Shown: positions 1 through 10,925 of the stretch, in pieces | Layout: the number at the start of each line of letters is the position of its first letter | How positions within the stretch are numbered: position 1 is the stretch's first letter | Assembly (NCBI GenBank): GCA_032433765.1 | Contig: JAVIAB010000049.1 | Span: forward strand, 17,751,296 to 17,815,295 | Direction: 5' to 3' | DNA length: 64,000 bases | Origin: Megaustenia siamemsis | Lineage: Eukaryota > Mollusca > Gastropoda > Stylommatophora > Ariophantidae | Translations under genes and position numbers: made by a program | Notes under the pieces: model-generated | What the model was told of the DNA's origin: nothing | What the model saw: the letters and a program-made list of their open reading frames with translations, nothing else | Database searches by the model: none

Positions 1-129
1 AGTGGGAAGACAATATCAAAGAGTTGACAGGATTAATCGTGGTAACATCTCAGAAAGTAATTCTGGAGGAGAATTGTGGAGGCGTCATCAAGAGTGAGTC
101 AACGATCGACAAGGTTACGGGACTCATGA
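1..129 (+). mobile_element. LINE C-terminal tail fragment
   Basis: A frame beginning at the window edge reads WEDNIKELTG, a motif typical of the extreme C-terminus of invertebrate LINE ORF2 proteins. After a frameshift it ends RSTRLRDS and a TGA stop at 127-129. The stop runs directly into TGATGATG, the kind of simple-repeat tail RTE-like LINEs carry. Only the last ~40 codons are in the window. The family call rests on short motifs and is tentative. Confidence 0.4.
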
Positions 130-3100
130 TGATGATGGTGATGATGGTGATGGTAGTGGTGATGGTAGTGGTGATGGAAGTGGTGATGGTTGGGGTGATG
201 GTGATGGTAGTGGTGATGGTAGTGGTGATGGTTGTGGTGATGGTAGTGGTGATGGTGATGATAGTGGTGATGGTTGTGGTGATGGTAGTGGTGATGGTTG
301 TGGTGATGGTTGTGGTGATGGTAGTGGTGATGGAAGTGGTGATGGTTGGGGTGATGGTGATGGTAGTGGTGATGGTGATGGTAGTGGTGATGGTTGTGGT
401 GATGGTAGTGGTGATGGTGATGATAGTGGTGATGGTTGTGGTGATGGTAGTGGTGATGGTTGTGGTGATGGTTGTGGTGATGGTGATGGTAGTGGTGATG
501 GTAGTGGTGATGGTGATGGTTGTGGTGATGGTGATGGTAGTGGTGATGGTAGTGGTGATGGTAGTGGTGATGGTGATGATAGTGGTGATGGTAATGGTGA
601 TGGTAGTGGTGATGATAATGGTGATGGTAGTGGTGATGGTTGTGGTGATGGTGATGGTAGTGGTGATGGTTGTGGTGATGGTTGTGGTGATGGTGATGGT
701 AGTGGTGATGGTAGTGGTGATGGTAGTGGTGATGGTAGTGGTGATGGTAGTGGTGATGGTGATGGTGATGGTGATGATAGTGGTGATGGTAATGGTGATG
801 GTAGTGGTGATGATAGTGGTGATGGTAATGGTGATGGTAGTGGTGATGGTTGTGGTGATGGTGATGGTAGTGGTGATGGTGATGGTAGTGGTTATGGTTG
901 TGGTGATGGTTGTGGTGATGGTGATGGTAGTGGTGATGGTGATGGTAGTGGTGATGGTAGTGGTGATGGTGATGGTGATGGTAGTGGTGATGGTGATGGT
1001 AATGGTGATGGTAGTGGTGATGGTAGTGGTGATGGTGATGGTAGTGGTGATGGTGATGGTAATGGTGATGGTAGTGGTGATGGTGATGGTGATGGTAATG
1101 GTGATGGTAGTGGTGATGGTAATGGTGATGGTAATGGTGATGGTGATGGTAGTGGTGACGGTAGTGGTGACGGTAGTGGTGATGGTGATGGTGATGGTAA
1201 TGGTGATGGTAGTGGTGATGGTGATGGTAATGGTGATGGTGATGGTAGTGGTGATGGTGATGGTGATGGTAGTGGTGATGGTGATGGTAGTGGTAATGGT
1301 GATGGTAGTGGTGATGGTGATGGTAGTGGTGATGGTTGTGATGATGGTTGTGGTGATGATGACGGTAGTGGTGATGGTGATGGTAGTTGTGATGGTAGTG
1401 GTGATGGTGATGGTAGTGGTAGTGGTGATGGTGATGTTGATGGTAGTGACGATGATTATAGTGATGATGGTAGTGGTGATGTTAGTGGTGATGGTGATGG
1501 TAGTGGTGATGGTAATGGTGATGCGAGGTGGTGATGGTTATGGTGATGGTAATGGTGATGGTAGTCGTGATGTTAGTAGTGGTGGTTGTGGTGATGGTAA
1601 TGGTGATGGTAGTGGTGATGGTGATGGTAGTGGTGATGGTTGTGATGATGTTTGTGGTGATGATGACGGTAGTTGTGATGGTGATGATAGTTGTGATGGT
1701 AGTGGTGATGGTGATGGTAGTGGTAGTGGTGATGGTGATGTTGATGGTAGTGACGATGATTATAGTGATGATGGTAGTGGTAATGTTAGTGGTGATTGTG
1801 ATGGTAGTGGTGATGGTAATGGTGATGCGAGGTGGTGATGGTTGTGGTGATGGTAATGGTGATGGTGATGGTAGTGGTGATGTTAGTAGTGGTGGTTGTG
1901 GTGATGGTAATGATGATGGTAATGGTGATGGTAGTGGTGATGGTGATGGTAGTGGTGATGGTGATGGTAGTGGTGATGGTGATGTTGAGGGTAGTGACGA
2001 TGATTATAGTGATGATGGTAGTGGTGATGGTGATGACAGTGGTGATGGAAGTGGTGATGGTAGTGGTGATGATGACGGTAGTGGTGATGGTGATAGTAGT
2101 GGTGATGGTGATTGTGATGGTAGTGGTGATGGTGATGTTGATGATAGTGACGATGATTATAGTGATGATGGTAGTGGTGATGATGACGGTAGTAGTGGTG
2201 GCTGTGGTGTTGGTGATGGTAGTGGTGATGATGATGGTTGTGGTGATGGTGATGGTAGTGTGATGGTGATGTTGATGGTGATAGTTATGATGGTAGTGGT
2301 GATAGTAGTGGTGATCGTGATGATGGTGGTGATGGTAGTGGTGATGATGATGATGACAGTGGTTCTGGTATTGGTGATGATAGTGTTGATGGTAGTGGTG
2401 ATGATGATGATGGTGATGGTGGTGGTGATGATGGTATTGGTGATGATGGTAGTGATGATGGTAGTGGTGATAGTAGTGGTGATGTGATGATGGTGGTGAT
2501 GGTAGTGGTGATGGTGATGGTAGTGGTGATAATGATGATGAGGATGACAGTGGTGCTGGTAGAGATGATGATAGTCTTGATGGTAGTGGTGATGGTTATG
2601 ATGGTGGTGATGATGGTATTGGTGATGATGGTAGTGATGATGGTAGTGGTGATGGTAGTGGTGATAGTAGTGGTGATGATGATGGTTGTGGTGATGGTTG
2701 TGGTGATGGTGGTGATAGTAGTGGTGATGGTAGTGGTGATGTGATGATTGTGGTGATGGTAGTGGTGATGGTGATGGTAATGGCGATGATGATGATTATG
2801 ATGATGATTGTAGGATTGTAGGGGTGATGGTGGTGATGGTGGTGACGGTAGTGGTGAGGATGGTGATGATGGTGATGGTAGGGGTGATAGTGGTGATGGT
2901 GGTGACGGTAGTGGTGATGGTGGTGATGGTAGTGGTGATGGTGGTGATGATGGTGATGGTAGGGGTGATGGTGGTGACGGTAGTGGTGATGGTGGTGACG
3001 GTAGTGGTGATGGTATTGGTGATGGTGGTGATGGTGGTGATGATGGTGATGGTGGTGACGGTAGTGGTGATGGTGATGGTAGTGGTGATGGTGGTGATGA

Positions 3101-4010
3101 TGGTGATGATGGTGATGGTGGTGATGGTAGTGGTGATGGTGATGATGGTGATGATGATGGTGATGGTATTGGTGATGGTGGTGATGATAATAGTGGTGAT
3201 CATGATGATGGCGATGGTAGTAGTGATGGTGGTGATGATGATGATGGTAGTCGTGATGGTGATAATGGTAGTGGTGATCATGATGATGGCTATGGAAGTA
3301 GTGATGGCGGTGATGCTGACGTTGGTGATTATGATGATGACGGTAGTGATGATGTTTATGACGATGGTGATGGTCGTGATGATGGCAATGATGAGGATGA
3401 TAATGATGCTGATGATGTGATTATGATGATGGTGGTGATGGTAGTTGTGATTGTTATGGTGATGATGATGTTTTTAGTGACGATGTTGATGGTGATGATG
3501 GTGATAGTGATGAAGGTGATGATAATGATGGTGATGATGATGGTGGTGGTGATTGTTATTGTAATGATGATGATGGTGGTGATTGTTATTGTGATGATGT
3601 TGATGGTGTTGATTGTTATTGTTATGATGATGATGGTGATTGTTAATGTGATGATGATGGTGATGATGATGATGATGGTGATTGTTATTGTGATGATGAT
3701 GATGGTGCTGATTGTTATTGTGATGATAATGATGGTGATGATGATGGTGGTGGTGATTGTTATTGTGATGATGATGATGGTGGTGATTGTTATTGTGATG
3801 ATGATGGTGATGATTTTAGTGGCGACGGTGATGGTGATGATGGTGATGGTGATGACGATGATGGTGATGGTGACGGTGAAGATGGTGAAGATGATGATGA
3901 TTATGATGATGATGATGGTGATGATGCTGATGATGATGGTGATTATGGTGATGATGATGATGGTGATTATGACGTTGGTGATGATGATTATAAAGAAGGT
4001 GATAATAATA
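127..4010. repeat. GAT/GGT trinucleotide-based array (~3.9 kb)
   Basis: Low-complexity array of GATGGT, AGTGGT, TGTGGT and GATGAT blocks. The left third is dominated by GGTGATGGTAGT-type blocks; the right third shifts to GATGATGATGGT and GGTGATTGTTATTG blocks. A longer segment is duplicated: the landmark GACGATGATTATAG recurs at about 1448, 1752, 1996 and 2149, and ATGCGAGGTG at 1521 and 1825 (304 bp apart). Stop-free frames across it give only Met/Val, Gly/Asp/Ser or Ile/Thr low-complexity peptides and are not credible proteins. Confidence 0.95.
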
Positions 4011-4011
4011 G

Positions 4012-4225
4012 AATCAGTTCAGAGGAAGAGGTATGTTTACAGCACTCGGAAAAAATGACAAATAATCAACAACAGAAAAAAATATGGACCAAGGCAGGAT
4101 CGAACCCGTACTCAGTGGCACAGCGCCTTGCCACGAAAAGCCAAACGCTAGGGAACACTGCCGCTCAGCTAACTTAAAAATTAGCTTCGTAGGCAAGGTC
4201 CTTTCGCGAAAGCTTTCCCATGACT
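4012..4225 (-). mobile_element. SINE-1, tRNA-derived
   Basis: Read on the minus strand, an A-box-like TTAGCTGAGCGG is followed ~65 bp later by a B-box-like GGGTTCGATCC, the spacing of a tRNA head with a long variable arm (Ser/Leu-like). A second copy with the same limits is at 34848-35130, where a target-site duplication confirms mobility. Two copies plus a non-tRNA body argue for a SINE rather than a tRNA gene. Confidence 0.7.
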
Positions 4226-4380
4226 ATAGCATAAGGCTGCGATCACAGCTCGGAAATATTTTTTATGTTAAGACAAGTAATATAACAAGTATATAAGTAT
4301 AATAATATTCATTTATTATTATTTGTCTCCAGTCTAAACCACTGGAAACTACTATTCGTGCTGTTTCGTCCTAAATGTTT

Positions 4381-4690
4381 GTATGCAACGCAAATATTCA
4401 GCCCTACCCTATCCGGGAGATACTTGTCTTAACAGGAAACATATTTGAGAGGTTGTGGGTTCAAATCCGGTTGGTAGGGATTTTTATTGATGATTTCTCT
4501 CTGCGGCAACCACCCCTGGTCTCAGCAGCAAGTCCCGGCTTGAAACGTCAATTACTCATCGACGGAAAAAAATATGAGTACCTCCGAAGTCTGAGTTATC
4601 TGCCTGTGCGGCGAGGGACCTCTGTGCACACGGCTACCAGAGAAAAATGGATTAACATGCAAAATTCAGTTCCTAGTCTCTAGGGACTTC
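4381..4690 (+). mobile_element. SINE-4 copy
   Basis: Contains a B-box-like GGGTTCAAATCC at about 4458 and a body shared with 5608-5960 on the opposite strand (landmarks CAACCACCCCTGGTCTCAGC, TCAATTACTCATCGACGG, CCGAGGGACC-type end). The 5' head is diverged, so no clear A box is seen. 4226-4380, just upstream, is AT-rich with nothing recognised. Confidence 0.6.
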
Positions 4691-4859
4691 GTCAGAGGTA
4701 AAAGCTGGCGAACGAAAGAAACAAGAATCGGTAAATGGTTATTTTTCCTATTGTTTTTGAGACCAGGTTGAGCATTGGTGACACAACGTTGAAATAGAGA
4801 ATGTTTTTAACAAAAAATTGCTCTCAGATCCCATCATTTCTTCATTAATATTAATTACA

Positions 4860-5292
4860 ACCTCTTCTTCTACCTTTGTAGCTCCCAGTGGAGCATAGGT
4901 CTTCAACAAACACTTTCCAAGTCGTTCTGTTTTTTGCCATTCTTTTAAGATCATTCCATGTCTTTCCCATCATTTTCATCTCTGCTTCTATTTGTCATCT
5001 CCAAGAATTCCTTGGTCTTCCTCTTTGTCTTTTCCCCTGGGGATTCCCAAAAAGGGCCTGTTGTGTAATACTCTCAGTTGGCTTCCGTAGTGTGTGTCCA
5101 TTCCAGCGCCATCGTCTTCGCTGTATCTCTTTATCCACTGGTGTTTGACTAGTACATTTCCATAATTCTATGTTAGTGATTTTGTCCTGCCATTTCCATC
5201 CTTTTATTCTGCATCCATTAATGAAAGTCTGTATCTTCGTGATTGTCAATTTTGTTGCTCTCCATGTTTCACAGCCATATAATAGGAACAAT
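4860..5292 (-). mobile_element. LINE-F, 5'-truncated 3' end
   Basis: The minus strand encodes ..LLYGCETW.., ..NIELWKCTSQTPVDKEIQ.., RRRWRWNGHTLRKPTES and GKRQRGRPRNSWRR, then after a frameshift QIEAEMKMMGKTW and DLCSTGS. This is the region after the reverse transcriptase domain of the LINE-F copy at 48867-50300. It ends in a (GAA)n tail (CTTCTTCT on the plus strand at ~4862). Frameshifted, non-functional. The 5' break is at the same place as in the copy at 30556-30975. 5293-5515 beyond it is A-rich and unassigned. Confidence 0.8.
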
Positions 5293-5515
5293 TAAAGAAA
5301 GAAAGAACAAGAAAGCAGACATAAATAAAAGCAAAACGAGAAGTAATAAAGCCAATTACAACCTGAATACCGTCATTTCCTCACTTGTAAATTGCTACAT
5401 AAAAGTCATAATTCTCTCCCCTGTTGTACACACTAGTTTCTGCTACAAGACCGATATGGCTGTCAAGTCTTTAAATTTAACAGGAAAAAAAAAGACCTAT
5501 CTTTACAGCATTATA

Positions 5516-6080
5516 CACATTCTGGAGTCTGATGGGGTTGCGGGAGGGAGACCGGAGAATAAAGGTCGCGTGTCCAGTGCAGTCGCCACAAGATGTTCCG
5601 GTCTGAGCTTCTCTTTTTTATTAAACCGTACTTCAGCTTTCACCTATGGTGAAGTACCTAGAGTTTGGGGATTAAATTTTGCGTTTTAATCCGTTTTTTC
5701 CCCCTAACAGATGTGTTCACAGGGGTCCCTCGGCACTCAGGCAGATAGCTTCGCCTTCGGAGGGTACGTATATATGTATTTTTTTTTCCGTCGATGAGTA
5801 ATTGACGGTTCAAGCCGGGCCTCGCTGCTGAGACCAGGGGTGGTTGCAGAAAAGAGAAATCACGAATAAAAACCCAATCTGGTGCAGCCGGGATTTGAAC
5901 TCACAACCTCTCTGTCTCCGGACCGACGTCTTGCCTCAAGACTAACCAGTCCTCCCGAGTCTGAGCTGTTATTTCACCCATGTCATAAGATTGTTTGATC
6001 CTACCGAGATTTGAATCCGCGATCTCCAGAGTTGGAACACAACGATTCATCGATTTGGCCACCAGCTCTCAGCATTCAAA
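5516..6080 (-). mobile_element. SINE-3 copy, interrupted
   Basis: Minus-strand head at 5961-6080 (GGTGGCCAAATCGATGAATCG then GCGGATTCAAATC, A/B-box-like) and body at 5516-5607 (GGCGACTGCACTGG, CCTTTATTCTCC) match the SINE-3 copies at 45552-45793 and 57495-57760. A SINE-4 copy lies between head and body. Short GTCTGAGCT repeats at ~5599 and ~5959 flank the intervening piece, as expected of an insertion; two abutting independent copies cannot be excluded. Confidence 0.6.
5608..5960 (-). mobile_element. SINE-4 nested in SINE-3
   Basis: Minus strand begins CTCGGGAGGACTGGTTAGTC (A-box region) followed by GTGAGTTCAAATCCCGGC (B box), then the body seen at 4381-4690 in the opposite orientation. It is the better preserved tRNA-like head of the two SINE-4 copies. 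6081-6329, to its right, holds nothing I recognise. Confidence 0.6.
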
Positions 6081-6404
6081 TTTTGACGTTACAGGGTGAG
6101 CTCCCTTCCTCGCAGTTATCTTCCTTGTACTCGTCACTCACATGTCGATTGAGTAATTGAGCGGGTCATCATCATTGCACCCCGAATATATATCCATAGG
6201 TGCTCAGATCCCCTCCTCAGCAAGTCCCGCGGTGTCCAGCGACTGACGACTCCAGTTCTGTATTGGTTGAGGTAAAGGCATCAAGATGCACCAAGATGCG
6301 TAGAGATGCGAAGCTGCTGTAAAGCTGGTGATAATAGCAATACTAAACAAATGAAGAAAAAAGTGGTATGGTGACAGCTTTACGTGGTAGTGGACGAAAC
6401 AAAA

Positions 6405-6440
6405 GTCGACGTTTCGGCCAAGTAGGCCTTCATCTGGACG
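6405..6440 (-). other. Hammerhead-like stem-loop motif, left foldback arm
   Basis: Minus strand reads CAGATGA, a GGCC-loop-GGCC hairpin, then GAAAC. This resembles the hammerhead core (CUGANGA, helix II, GAAA), but position U4 of the core is A here, so activity is unlikely. An extra A sits between the core and helix II. Confidence 0.4.
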
Positions 6441-6699
6441 AACAACAAACACAAACAATATATATAACGATATACATGTATTAACAAATCTAACTACATG
6501 GCGATAATATGCTAGTTACTAAAGAGAGGATAAATAAAAAAAATGGTCACTTCCCTGTGTTTTCCTGAGCTGGGTGCACAGAACAGGGACACAGGGAAGT
6601 GACCATTTTTTATTTTTTCTCTCTTTAGTATCTAGTATATTATCGCCATGTAGTTAGATTTGTTAATATATCGTTATATATATTTTTGTGTTTGTTGTT

Positions 6700-6735
6700 C
6701 GTCCAGATGAAGGCCTACTTGGCCGAAACGTCGAC
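6700..6735 (+). other. Hammerhead-like stem-loop motif, right foldback arm
   Basis: CAGATGA at 6704-6710, GGCC/GGCC stem around a TACTT loop, GAAAC at 6725-6729. Mirror image of the motif at 6405-6440 and with the same U4-to-A change. Confidence 0.4.
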
Positions 6736-7023
6736 TTTTGTTTCGTCCATTACCACGTAAAGCTGTCACCATACCACTTTTTTCTTCCTTTTATTTAGTA
6801 TTGCTGTGTTGGTTGATAAGTTTTCTTACACGCCCACTAAGTTTCTCGTTTCTGGTTGTACCCATCTTAACTCCCCATCTCTTTCATCCGAAGGCGTGTC
6901 GATGTGAGCAAATAATGCTGCTAATCGTAACGACATAATTAATACCACATACTGATAACATTTATGATATATTTCATTATTTTTACCCATACCACTAATT
7001 TTATGTCAATTTACCAACTTTTA

Positions 7024-7385
7024 ACAGTGATCATCATCATGTGCTATACCGGTTGGTGTAGGCGATCATGTCCTTCCAGAATTATCAAACCACAGTGCAT
7101 CGTATCAAATCTATTGTTGACTGCTTTCCACGTCATGACACCAAGTCTTCTAGTATCTTCTCTTTTTGTCGTCCGCGATCTTTCTTTCATCCCCCCTCTC
7201 CCCCCCCCCCCACCTTTTTTTTGCCGATTGTAACCAAATATTCCAACTTTCCTCCTCTCATGATGTGCGCGAAAAATATTGATTGTTTCTTTCTACTGTT
7301 TCTTAGGTACTCCCTTTTTGTGTTGTCCTCTTTGAGAATATCCTCGTTTGGCTTTTTACTGTCCAGGGAACTCTTAGCAGCGATA
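7024..7385 (-). mobile_element. RTE-C 3' end fragment
   Basis: Begins with the (CAT)n complement of an ATG-repeat tail and then matches the last ~110 codons of RTE-C (landmarks GGTTGGTGTAGGCGATCATG, CATGACACCAAG, TCATGATGTG.CCGAAAAAT). It contains a pyrimidine/C-run expansion at ~7190-7215 and several frameshifts. It joins a LINE-D fragment at ~7385. 6819-7023 to the left is unassigned. Confidence 0.8.
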
Positions 7386-7795
7386 CTTTTCTGCTTCTTC
7401 TGCTTCTTTCCTTCCTCATCCGCCTTTCAGCGTCGAGGGGAGAAATAATTTGAGGTCTTTTGCTCTTCTGTTCGCCTCTGCTGCTGTTATGTTTCCTAGT
7501 GCTTCTAATATTCCATCGATCCATCTTTTTCGTGGTCGACCCTTGGGTCTGGTGTTCTCACAACATTTGTTGAAGGCTCGTTGTGTTATGTTTTGATCTT
7601 TCTGCCTTGTCACGTGGCAAACCATTTTATCTGTTGTTTCCTTATATATTCTATGGCGGGGGCTATTCCTAGCTTGTTTCTCAGTTCTTCATTCCTGATC
7701 TTATCTCTCAGACTGTTTCCTGTCATTCGCCTAACACATTTCATCTCAGCAGAGGTTTGTTATTGCGATACTTATTGCTCGAATATAATACAAAT
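7386..7795 (-). mobile_element. LINE-D 3' end fragment
   Basis: Minus strand encodes VCHVTRQKDQNITQRAFNK, then RPKGRPRKRWIDGILEALGN and ITAAEANRRAKDLK, close to the copies at 56745-57060 and 39525-40060. The 3' tail is GAAG-rich (complement at ~7386-7415). 5'-truncated and frameshifted. Confidence 0.8.
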
Positions 7796-8154
7796 ATCTT
7801 AACACAAACTATAAGCTAAGACAACAATAGTGGTGTTGTGGGAGCAGCCGACAAGTAGTGCCGGTTATAGTCCTCACTACGTGAAGGCAGGCAGAGGATC
7901 TCAGTTGTAGAGACAGTGACTGGGATCTCCGACTAATACAGTCACTGCCAAGAAGGAGATGAATGCAAACTACCTTCTTATATTGGCTGGTATGATTATG
8001 TTAAAACACAACTTAATATCTCCAGCTAATAACGTTAATGGGGACTCCACAGCCACCTCGTCCGTTAGGGATCGTCATGTGCTACATGTGACACCAGATC
8101 GTCATCAAGCTACTGTATGCAAGATCAAAAATAAAGAGACACTAGCAATATGAA

Positions 8155-9019
8155 CTTGGAACATTAGATCAGCAATCCAGGTTGGAAAACTAGAAAACAT
8201 CAGCCAAAAAATGAAGAGAATGAAATTGAACATCTTGGGACTATGTGAAATGAGATGGAAAGGAACAGGATTATTACAACACGACAGCGGAAATGTAATT
8301 TACTCTGGAGGAACCACACACGAAAGAGGAGTAGGCATCATGTTAGATAGAGAAAGAAGCAAAACAGTGAAAGGATTTTGGTCAGTATCAGATAGAATTC
8401 TGCTAGTAAAATTGAGAGGTAGGCCAATGGATATCAAAATAATTCAAGTTTATGCACCAACAAGTAGTAGCGAAGAAGAAGACATTGACACTTTTTACGA
8501 GGAGCTAGAGGCGACCATGGAACAGTGTAAATCCCAAGAAATAACTATTATATTAGGGGATTTCAATGCAAAGGTAGGAACAGCTAAAGTGAAAAATGTG
8601 ACTGGGGGACATGGCCTTGGAGAGACGAATGACAGAGGGGATAGATTGAAAGATTAGGCAAAGACCCATGAAATGATTATGGGTAACACCTAGTTCAAAC
8701 AACACCCTAGGCGACTATGGACATGCAAAATCTAGACAAAAAAGGACACAATCAAATTAATTTCATACTGGTGCAGAGAAGATCCAGTAGTGGGCTAACA
8801 TCTGTTAAAACAAGGCCAGGAGCAGATTGCAATTGTGACCATGTACCAGTAGTTGTAAAGCTAAGAATAAAACTGCGGAAGGCACAGAAATCACCAAGAA
8901 ATATAAAATTAGAACTAGACATGCTTAGAGTAGATAAACAAATGAGTGATAAGTACAGTACAATAGTACAAAATAGATATAATGCTATTGAGAAAATACA
9001 GAACATCGAGGTGCAGTAG
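8155..9019 (+). pseudogene. RTE-C endonuclease domain, broken
   Basis: Encodes the AP-like endonuclease that nicks target DNA to prime reverse transcription. Visible motifs in order: WNIRS at the start, ILGLCEMRWKG (catalytic E), IIQVYAPTSS, IILGDFNAKVG (D/N pair), then in another frame NQINFI and GADCNCDHVPVVVKLRIKL (terminal D-H pair). The 8211-8657 frame stops at a TAG after DRLKD; the domain resumes at 8717-9019 after a frameshift. The overall order fits RTE endonucleases, sometimes annotated from the host protein that captured one (craniofacial development protein 2 / p97bcnt of ruminants). Non-functional here. Confidence 0.85.
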
Positions 9020-9044
9020 GAAATGCTCAAACAATCGATTCAAC

Positions 9045-9346
9045 AAGCATCAAAAGAAGTAATACCAGTGACTAAAAGAATCAACAAAAAGAAATGGATG
9101 ACAGAATAAATACTAAAACTAATGGACGAAAGAAGAAAAGATAAGAAAGAAGAAAGGACATACAAAATATTGCACAAAGAGATCCAAAACAAATGTAGTG
9201 AAGCAAAGGAAGGATGGTTAAAACAGAAATGTGAAGAAATTAACAAACAACAACAGAAAGACTCAAAATTTATGCAAAATCAGTTAAGTGAATTAACAGG
9301 AAGAAAAGAAGTCAGGAAGAAAGGAAGAAAGTCTCGTGATGTGTGA
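9045..9346 (+). pseudogene. RTE-C endonuclease-RT linker remnant
   Basis: Lys/Glu-rich helical segment (KKWMTE, then DERRKDKKEERTYKILHKEI, CSEAKEGWLKQKCEEINK) corresponding to the linker between endonuclease and reverse transcriptase in RTE proteins. The sequence downstream jumps to a later RT motif by ~9410, so the N-terminal RT motifs (fingers) are deleted. Confidence 0.65.
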
Positions 9347-9409
9347 AATCAAAGGAAGGAAACATAATCATGGGAATTAGTCTCACGAGCCACATGACGA
9401 AAATATGAC

Positions 9410-10618
9410 TAAGAATCCTCATGAGACGAGTAAGGAACAATATAAAGCCAGACATAATTGAAGAACAAAGTGGATTTGTGGAATTAAATGGTACCAATAA
9501 TGCAATATACACCTCGAGAACATTGATAGAAAGAGATATATAGGTAAAGATATATGCTTTATATATTACACACAGGCATTTGACAAAGTAAAGCATGTGG
9601 AAATAATCAATATGCTGGAGAAATTAAACATTGATGGCAAGGATCTGCGAATCATTAAAAAAAAAAAACATGTACTGACAACAAACAGCAGCTACACGAA
9701 TTAGCAACCAAACAGGACAATTCCAATATATAAAACAAGGAGTCAGACAAGGCTGTGTTCTATCGCCGGAATTGTTTTCACATTACAGCGAACATATTAT
9801 GAGATCAATAGTAGAACAAAAAAGGAATTGATGTCAACGGTCAAAACATAACTAATTTACGATATGCTGATGACACCGTCTTAAAAGAAAGCAAAAAGAA
9901 AGGTCTCAGTCTGAATAGTAAGAAAATAGAAGTAGAAGTGATGGTCATATTGAAGAAACAATCATCACCAGCATGCGACATAAAAATTAACAGGACAAAT
10001 CTGAAACAAGTGCAACTCTTCAAATACTTGGGCACAATAATAACATCAGATGGAAGATGCACCACAGAAATTAAAAAAAAAAAACAAAAAAAAAAAACAA
10101 GCAGAATAGCTCAGGCCAAAATAGCTTTTCAAAATTAGAAACATCTTATGCAATCAGTCTATGTCAATGGAAGTGAGAAAGAGAGTTCATCGGTGGTATA
10201 TAGAACCAATTCTGATCTATGGAAGCGAATCATAGACAGAAGACAAACAAATGAAAAGACGATTAGAGGCCACAGAGATGGGATTTCTCAGAAGAATGTT
10301 GACAGCTCCCTGGACAGTTAAAAAGACCAACCTGGACATTCTCAAAGAGGCCAACTCAAAAAGGGAGCTATTATAAAAACAGAAAGAAACAATCAACATT
10401 TTTCGGACACATCATGAGAAGAGGAAAGTTGGAATACTTGGTTACAACTGGCAAAATATAGGGAAAGAGAGATCGCGGACGACAAAGAGAGAAGATACTA
10501 TATTATACATAGCTTGGTGTATAGAATGGAAAGAAGTCAACAAGAGAATTGACACGATGTACTGTGACAGAGAATTGTTGAAGGACATGATCGCCTACTT
10601 CAACCGGCATGGCACATC
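9410..10618 (+). pseudogene. RTE-C reverse transcriptase and C-terminal remnant
   Basis: Pieces of the RT are readable across frames: EEQSGFVE, YTQAFDKVKHVEIIN, a VRQGCVLSPELF-type stretch, LIYDMLMT overlapping an intact Y-A-D-D-T in another frame at ~9858, then KQVQLFKYLGTIITSDGR, EVRKRVHRWYIEPILIYGSES, RRMLTAPWTVKKTN, and at the end DRELLKDMIAYFNRHGTS. A run of A residues near 10073-10100 adds further shifts. Dead. Confidence 0.75.
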
Positions 10619-10787
10619 ATGATGAAGATAACAATAACAATATAAAATAATAAAGTTGCCAATTATCTCTCATTATATTGTTAGACTAAAAGCTCATTTC
10701 CTCTCAGTTTAGGATCATATTAATGACAATACTAATTCCTCAAACAGCATGTGTACATTTTAACGTAAATGTAAAAATGAAAAAAGA

Positions 10788-10905
10788 GGAGCCCTTTCCT
10801 GTCAAGTGGCGTATAGGGAATATGATGTTAGTGACCATCATTTTTATAGACCTTTGGCACACGATTTTTGGGGGTAATGTGGTCGGTATTACGCTAGTGC
10901 AGTAA
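10788..10905 (-). mobile_element. SINE-2, 3' part only
   Basis: Matches only the body/3' half of SINE-2 (TGTCAAGTGGCGTATAGGGA, GGTAATGTGGTCGGTATTAC). The tRNA-like head and the TTTAC tail are missing. 10630-10787 to the left is unassigned. Confidence 0.7.
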
Positions 10906-10925
10906 ATGCTAAACTAGGATTTTAA

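Larger units (their letters stand above)
6330..6818. repeat. Foldback element with ~230-bp inverted arms
   Basis: Left arm ~6330-6560 is the near-exact reverse complement of right arm ~6589-6818, with a ~28-bp loop; the innermost pairing is GGTCACTTCCCTGTGT with ACACAGGGAAGTGACC. The arms differ mainly by a 6-bp indel near 6475. Each arm carries the motif CGTTTCGGCC...AGGCCTTCATCTGG (left) or its complement (right), which recurs singly at 21666-21696 and 32517-32546. No ORF. It would fold into a long hairpin if transcribed. Confidence 0.9.
7830..10629 (+). mobile_element. RTE-C, near full-length non-LTR retrotransposon, decayed
   Basis: The most complete element in the window (~2.8 kb). The order is: 5' region (7830-8150), apurinic-like endonuclease, linker, reverse transcriptase remnant, C-terminal GRQR-type basic region and a short ATGATGA 3' tail. 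The 5' start at TGGTGTTGTGGG is supported by the same boundary on the minus strand at 46116. AACAATA occurs at 7823-7829 and at 10630-10636 and is a plausible 7-bp target-site duplication. The motif order and the C-terminal signature match the RTE/BovB clade. Many stops, frameshifts and a deletion of the RT N-terminal part make it a dead copy. Confidence is high for LINE, good for the RTE clade. Confidence 0.85.

Noticed and set aside
24..3420. Met/Val- and Gly/Asp/Ser-rich ORFs
   Set aside because: Translation of a GAT/GGT array; every ATG is part of the repeat.
8155..9019. Host craniofacial-development-type gene
   Set aside because: That name comes from a host protein that captured an RTE endonuclease; here it lies in a decayed RTE element with RT and tail.
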